Source: Patescibacteria group bacterium UBA5124
GTDB taxonomy: Bacteria; Patescibacteriota; Gracilibacteria; Absconditabacterales; Absconditicoccaceae
Assembly (NCBI GenBank): GCA_002414185.1
Contig: DHYS01000014.1
Location: 6,290-15,543 of the forward strand
Direction: 5' to 3'
DNA length: 9,254 bases
The notes under the pieces are model-generated. The model had not been told where the DNA came from. It saw nothing but the letters and a program-made list of their open reading frames with translations, and searched no databases. A program made the position numbers and the translations under genes. Below, piece after piece: positions 7,480 to 9,254 of this stretch (within the stretch, counting starts at the first letter, position 1; the number at the start of each line of letters is the position of its first letter).

Positions 7480-7527
7480 CTGAGAGATAGATACTGTCAG
7501 TCTTTGTATTGCCACTGTCTATCTCAG
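7480..7527. repeat. Interrupted inverted repeat in the 7349-7589 intergenic region
   Basis: GAGATAGA (7484-7491) pairs with TCTATCTC (7518-7525). With a 2-nt bulge the stem can extend to CTGA/TCAG. ACTGTC is also directly repeated inside (7493-7498, 7514-7519). There is no U-tract. It could be a structured RNA or a binding site. The rest of 7385-7589 is AT-rich and I see nothing else in it. Confidence 0.4.
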
Positions 7528-7589
7528 AAAAATTCTGGGCATCGATATAAACTATTTTCATAGTATTATTTAAATAATAAAATTATTTT

Positions 7590-7871
7590 TTATTCATACC
7601 ATCATCTCAATAATGACTTGATTTGATCAAATTCAAAAGAAGATAGGGTTCTGATTTTTTTAGTAAAATCTTTTGTATCACAGTAGATATGATTTTGTTT
7701 AATTTCCAAGCTATCATCTATAAATATACAAAGATAGGTATGATCAATTTTGGCTATAATAAGCACGGGAGAAGAAATTTCTTTAATATACCAAATTTCC
7801 TGGACCTGAGGAGTCAGTTTTTGGTATCTCTTTGTAAGGATGTGATAGATTTCCTGATGAAGAAGATGCAT
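7590..7871 (-). CDS. Small hypothetical protein, code 25
   Basis: 93 residues from ATG 7869-7871 to TAA 7590-7592, with one in-frame TGA (7602-7604) read as glycine four codons before the end, so the tail is LLRGWYE. No ATG lies upstream before the stop at 7896-7898. The composition is like a soluble, mixed alpha/beta protein (VLIIAKIDHTYLCIFIDD in the middle, KDFTKKIRTLSSFEFDQIKS near the end). There is no signal peptide and no motif I recognise. It is transcribed divergently from infB. A competing open frame lies antisense in the same codon register (7647-7892), so coding status is likely but not secure. Confidence 0.5.
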
Positions 7872-8048
7872 AGCATATCTTACAAAAAATAAATCTTATC
7901 TTTTTGTACTATTCCAAAAAAAGAAAAAAACTGACAAAGTTAGGACAAATTTTTATCCCTATGCTTAAGCTTTTTTTGAGAGATATTTTTTTAGAAAATT
8001 TTGAAGCCAGATTTTTTTGTCTTTTTTGTTCTCTAAATGAAAAAGAGC

Positions 8049-8076
8049 TTGAAATATCACGTAATATTGATAGTAT
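8049..8076 (+). promoter_or_regulatory. Weak candidate promoter for infB
   Basis: TTGAAA (8049-8054), 16-bp spacer, TAGTAT (8071-8076, four of six matches). If used, transcription would start near 8083, downstream of the 8037 ATG, which would favour translation from 8115. The match is weak and the region is AT-rich. Confidence 0.25.
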
Positions 8077-8114
8077 CACCTAATGTCGCCTTTTTTATAT
8101 TTATTTTTTCTTGT

Positions 8115-9254
8115 ATGCCAAAAAAAATTACCCCAGTTTCTGATGAAAAGAAGAAGACAAAACCTGTTGTTTCTCCTAGCAAATCTAAACCATCTTCTAA
8201 AAAAGAAGATTCAGATAATTCAAAAGTACTCAAAGCAACAGAACTCTGATGAGGAGGATTTTTGTCGTGATTATGATTTACTCAGAAGAAAGTTGAAAGA
8301 GTAGAAATAGAAGAAGAATATGAAGAAGTCATTATTCCCAAAAAAGTTCAAAAAGAAGAAAAAATAGAGGAAAAGAAACCTGTGGTTGCTAGTAAACCAA
8401 GATCAGATTTTCTTTCTAATGTTATGTCTGGTACAGAAACATACGGTCCTGCAAAGAAAAAAGAAGCTCCTGCTGCAGCTCCTGTAGTAGAACATAAACC
8501 AGCTCCTACTCAAGCTCCTGCTCCAAAAAAAGGACCAGATCTTGCATTTTTTGATGGAGTCAAAAGATATGAACAACCTAAAAAACCAGGACAAACTCAA
8601 TGACAAGCTCATCATCCACAACATGGATGACATCCACAACACGGGCAAGCTCGTCATGGGCAACATTCTCATCATAAACCAGCTCAAGCACCAGCTGCTC
8701 CAGCTCCAAAAAAAGTAGAAAAAATAGCTACTACTTCTGCAAATCTTGTAAAAAAACAAGAAATCATCATGGATGAAAAGATTACCGTAAAAGAATTTTC
8801 TGAAAAAATGGGTATTGCTCTTCCTCTTGTAATGAAGAAGCTTATGGAAAATAAGATTATGACTTCTATCACGGCTTCATTGGATTTTGATACAGCTGCT
8901 TTGATTGCTGAAGATCTTGGAGTAAGTGTAAAGAGAAAAGAAAACAAACTAGATATGGAATCATTTATGGGTGGAGATATCCAATCAATCCTTGCTTTGG
9001 ATAAAGATGCGCCATATAAAGAATCTCGTCCTCCTATCGTAACGATCATGGGACATGTAGATCATGGAAAGACATCACTTCTTGATCATTTGAGAAAGAC
9101 TGTAGTTGCTGAAGGTGAAGCTGGAGGTATCACACAATCTATCGGAGCTTCTGTAGTAGAACACGATGGTAAAAAGATTTGTTTTATTGATACTCCAGGA
9201 CATGAACTCTTTACTTCTCTTAGAGCAAGAGGAGCTAAACTTACTAATATAGCT
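8115..9254 (+). CDS. infB: Translation initiation factor IF-2, code 25 (3' end outside window)
   Basis: GTPase that places initiator tRNA on the ribosome. The first 380 codons are present from ATG 8115 (MPKKITPVSDEKKK). Six in-frame TGA (residues 45, 46, 52, 54, 163, 172) read as glycine keep the frame open. Residues 1-218 are a charged, Pro/Ala/Lys-rich linker with a His/Gln/Gly stretch (about 162-190: QAHHPQHG, HPQHGQARHGQHSHH). Residues 219-270 are the IF2_N domain (ITVKEFSEKMG...SLDFDTAALIAEDLGV). The G domain starts at about 304 with G1 GHVDHGKTS (313-321), G2 GGITQSIGA (337-345, Ser where His is usual) and G3 DTPGHE (359-364). A longer in-frame start at 8037 would add a hydrophobic, lipoprotein-like stretch ending FIFSC, which does not fit a cytosolic factor, so I prefer 8115. 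No Shine-Dalgarno precedes either ATG. Confidence 0.95.

Noticed and set aside
7647..7892. Plus-strand gene opposite the small hypothetical gene
   Set aside because: It is antisense in the same codon register, rich in Phe, Asn and Ile, and less protein-like than the minus-strand reading. It cannot be fully excluded.
8403..9049. Minus-strand open frames opposite infB
   Set aside because: They are shadows of the infB frame, with low-complexity Ser/Trp/Phe translations. The plus strand shows clear IF-2 motifs.

Overview
The window most likely comes from a genetic code 25 bacterium of the Candidatus Absconditabacteria (SR1) or Gracilibacteria (BD1-5) group of the Patescibacteria. Six of the seven genes are interrupted by in-frame TGA codons (37 by hand count) but never by TAA or TAG before their natural ends. 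Reading TGA as glycine restores recognisable full-length proteins: infB, a RhuM-family protein, a DUF559 nuclease-like protein and an S74-chaperone surface protein. In two genes with internal repeats, TGA sits where sister repeats have GGN. DNA is AT-rich and no clear Shine-Dalgarno motif precedes any start, with one ambiguous case noted at DUF559. No tRNA, rRNA or CRISPR array was seen.

Layout. (1) 1-3981, minus strand: a two-gene exported-protein operon. The upstream gene (2263-3981) has a signal peptide, six 15-residue YadA-head-like repeats and a C-terminal S74 self-cleaving chaperone domain. It is followed after 29 bp by a large Cys- and Tyr-rich secreted protein that runs off the left edge. 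(2) 3982-4439: a gene-free stretch with a promoter for the operon, three strong inverted repeats and a GC-richer patch. (3) 4440-5465, minus: a complete RhuM-family gene with a good promoter. (4) 5690-6778, plus: a secreted protein with Ig-like modules and a C-terminal domain of the Bacteroidota type IX secretion (T9SS) sorting type. It has no TGA codon among 33 glycines, is bracketed by an 11-bp perfect inverted repeat and ends at a strong terminator. (5) 6856-7384: a DUF559 gene between two nearly identical 22-bp palindromes, with a 33-bp tandem repeat at its 3' end. (6) 7590-7871, minus: a small unknown gene. (7) From 8115 or 8037, plus: infB, truncated by the right edge.

How it fits together. 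The left half builds cell-surface proteins, plausibly for attachment to a host or prey cell (inference). The middle (about 4130-7390) looks like an accessory zone of repeats, a possibly imported gene and a repeat-flanked nuclease-like gene. The right end returns to core translation machinery.
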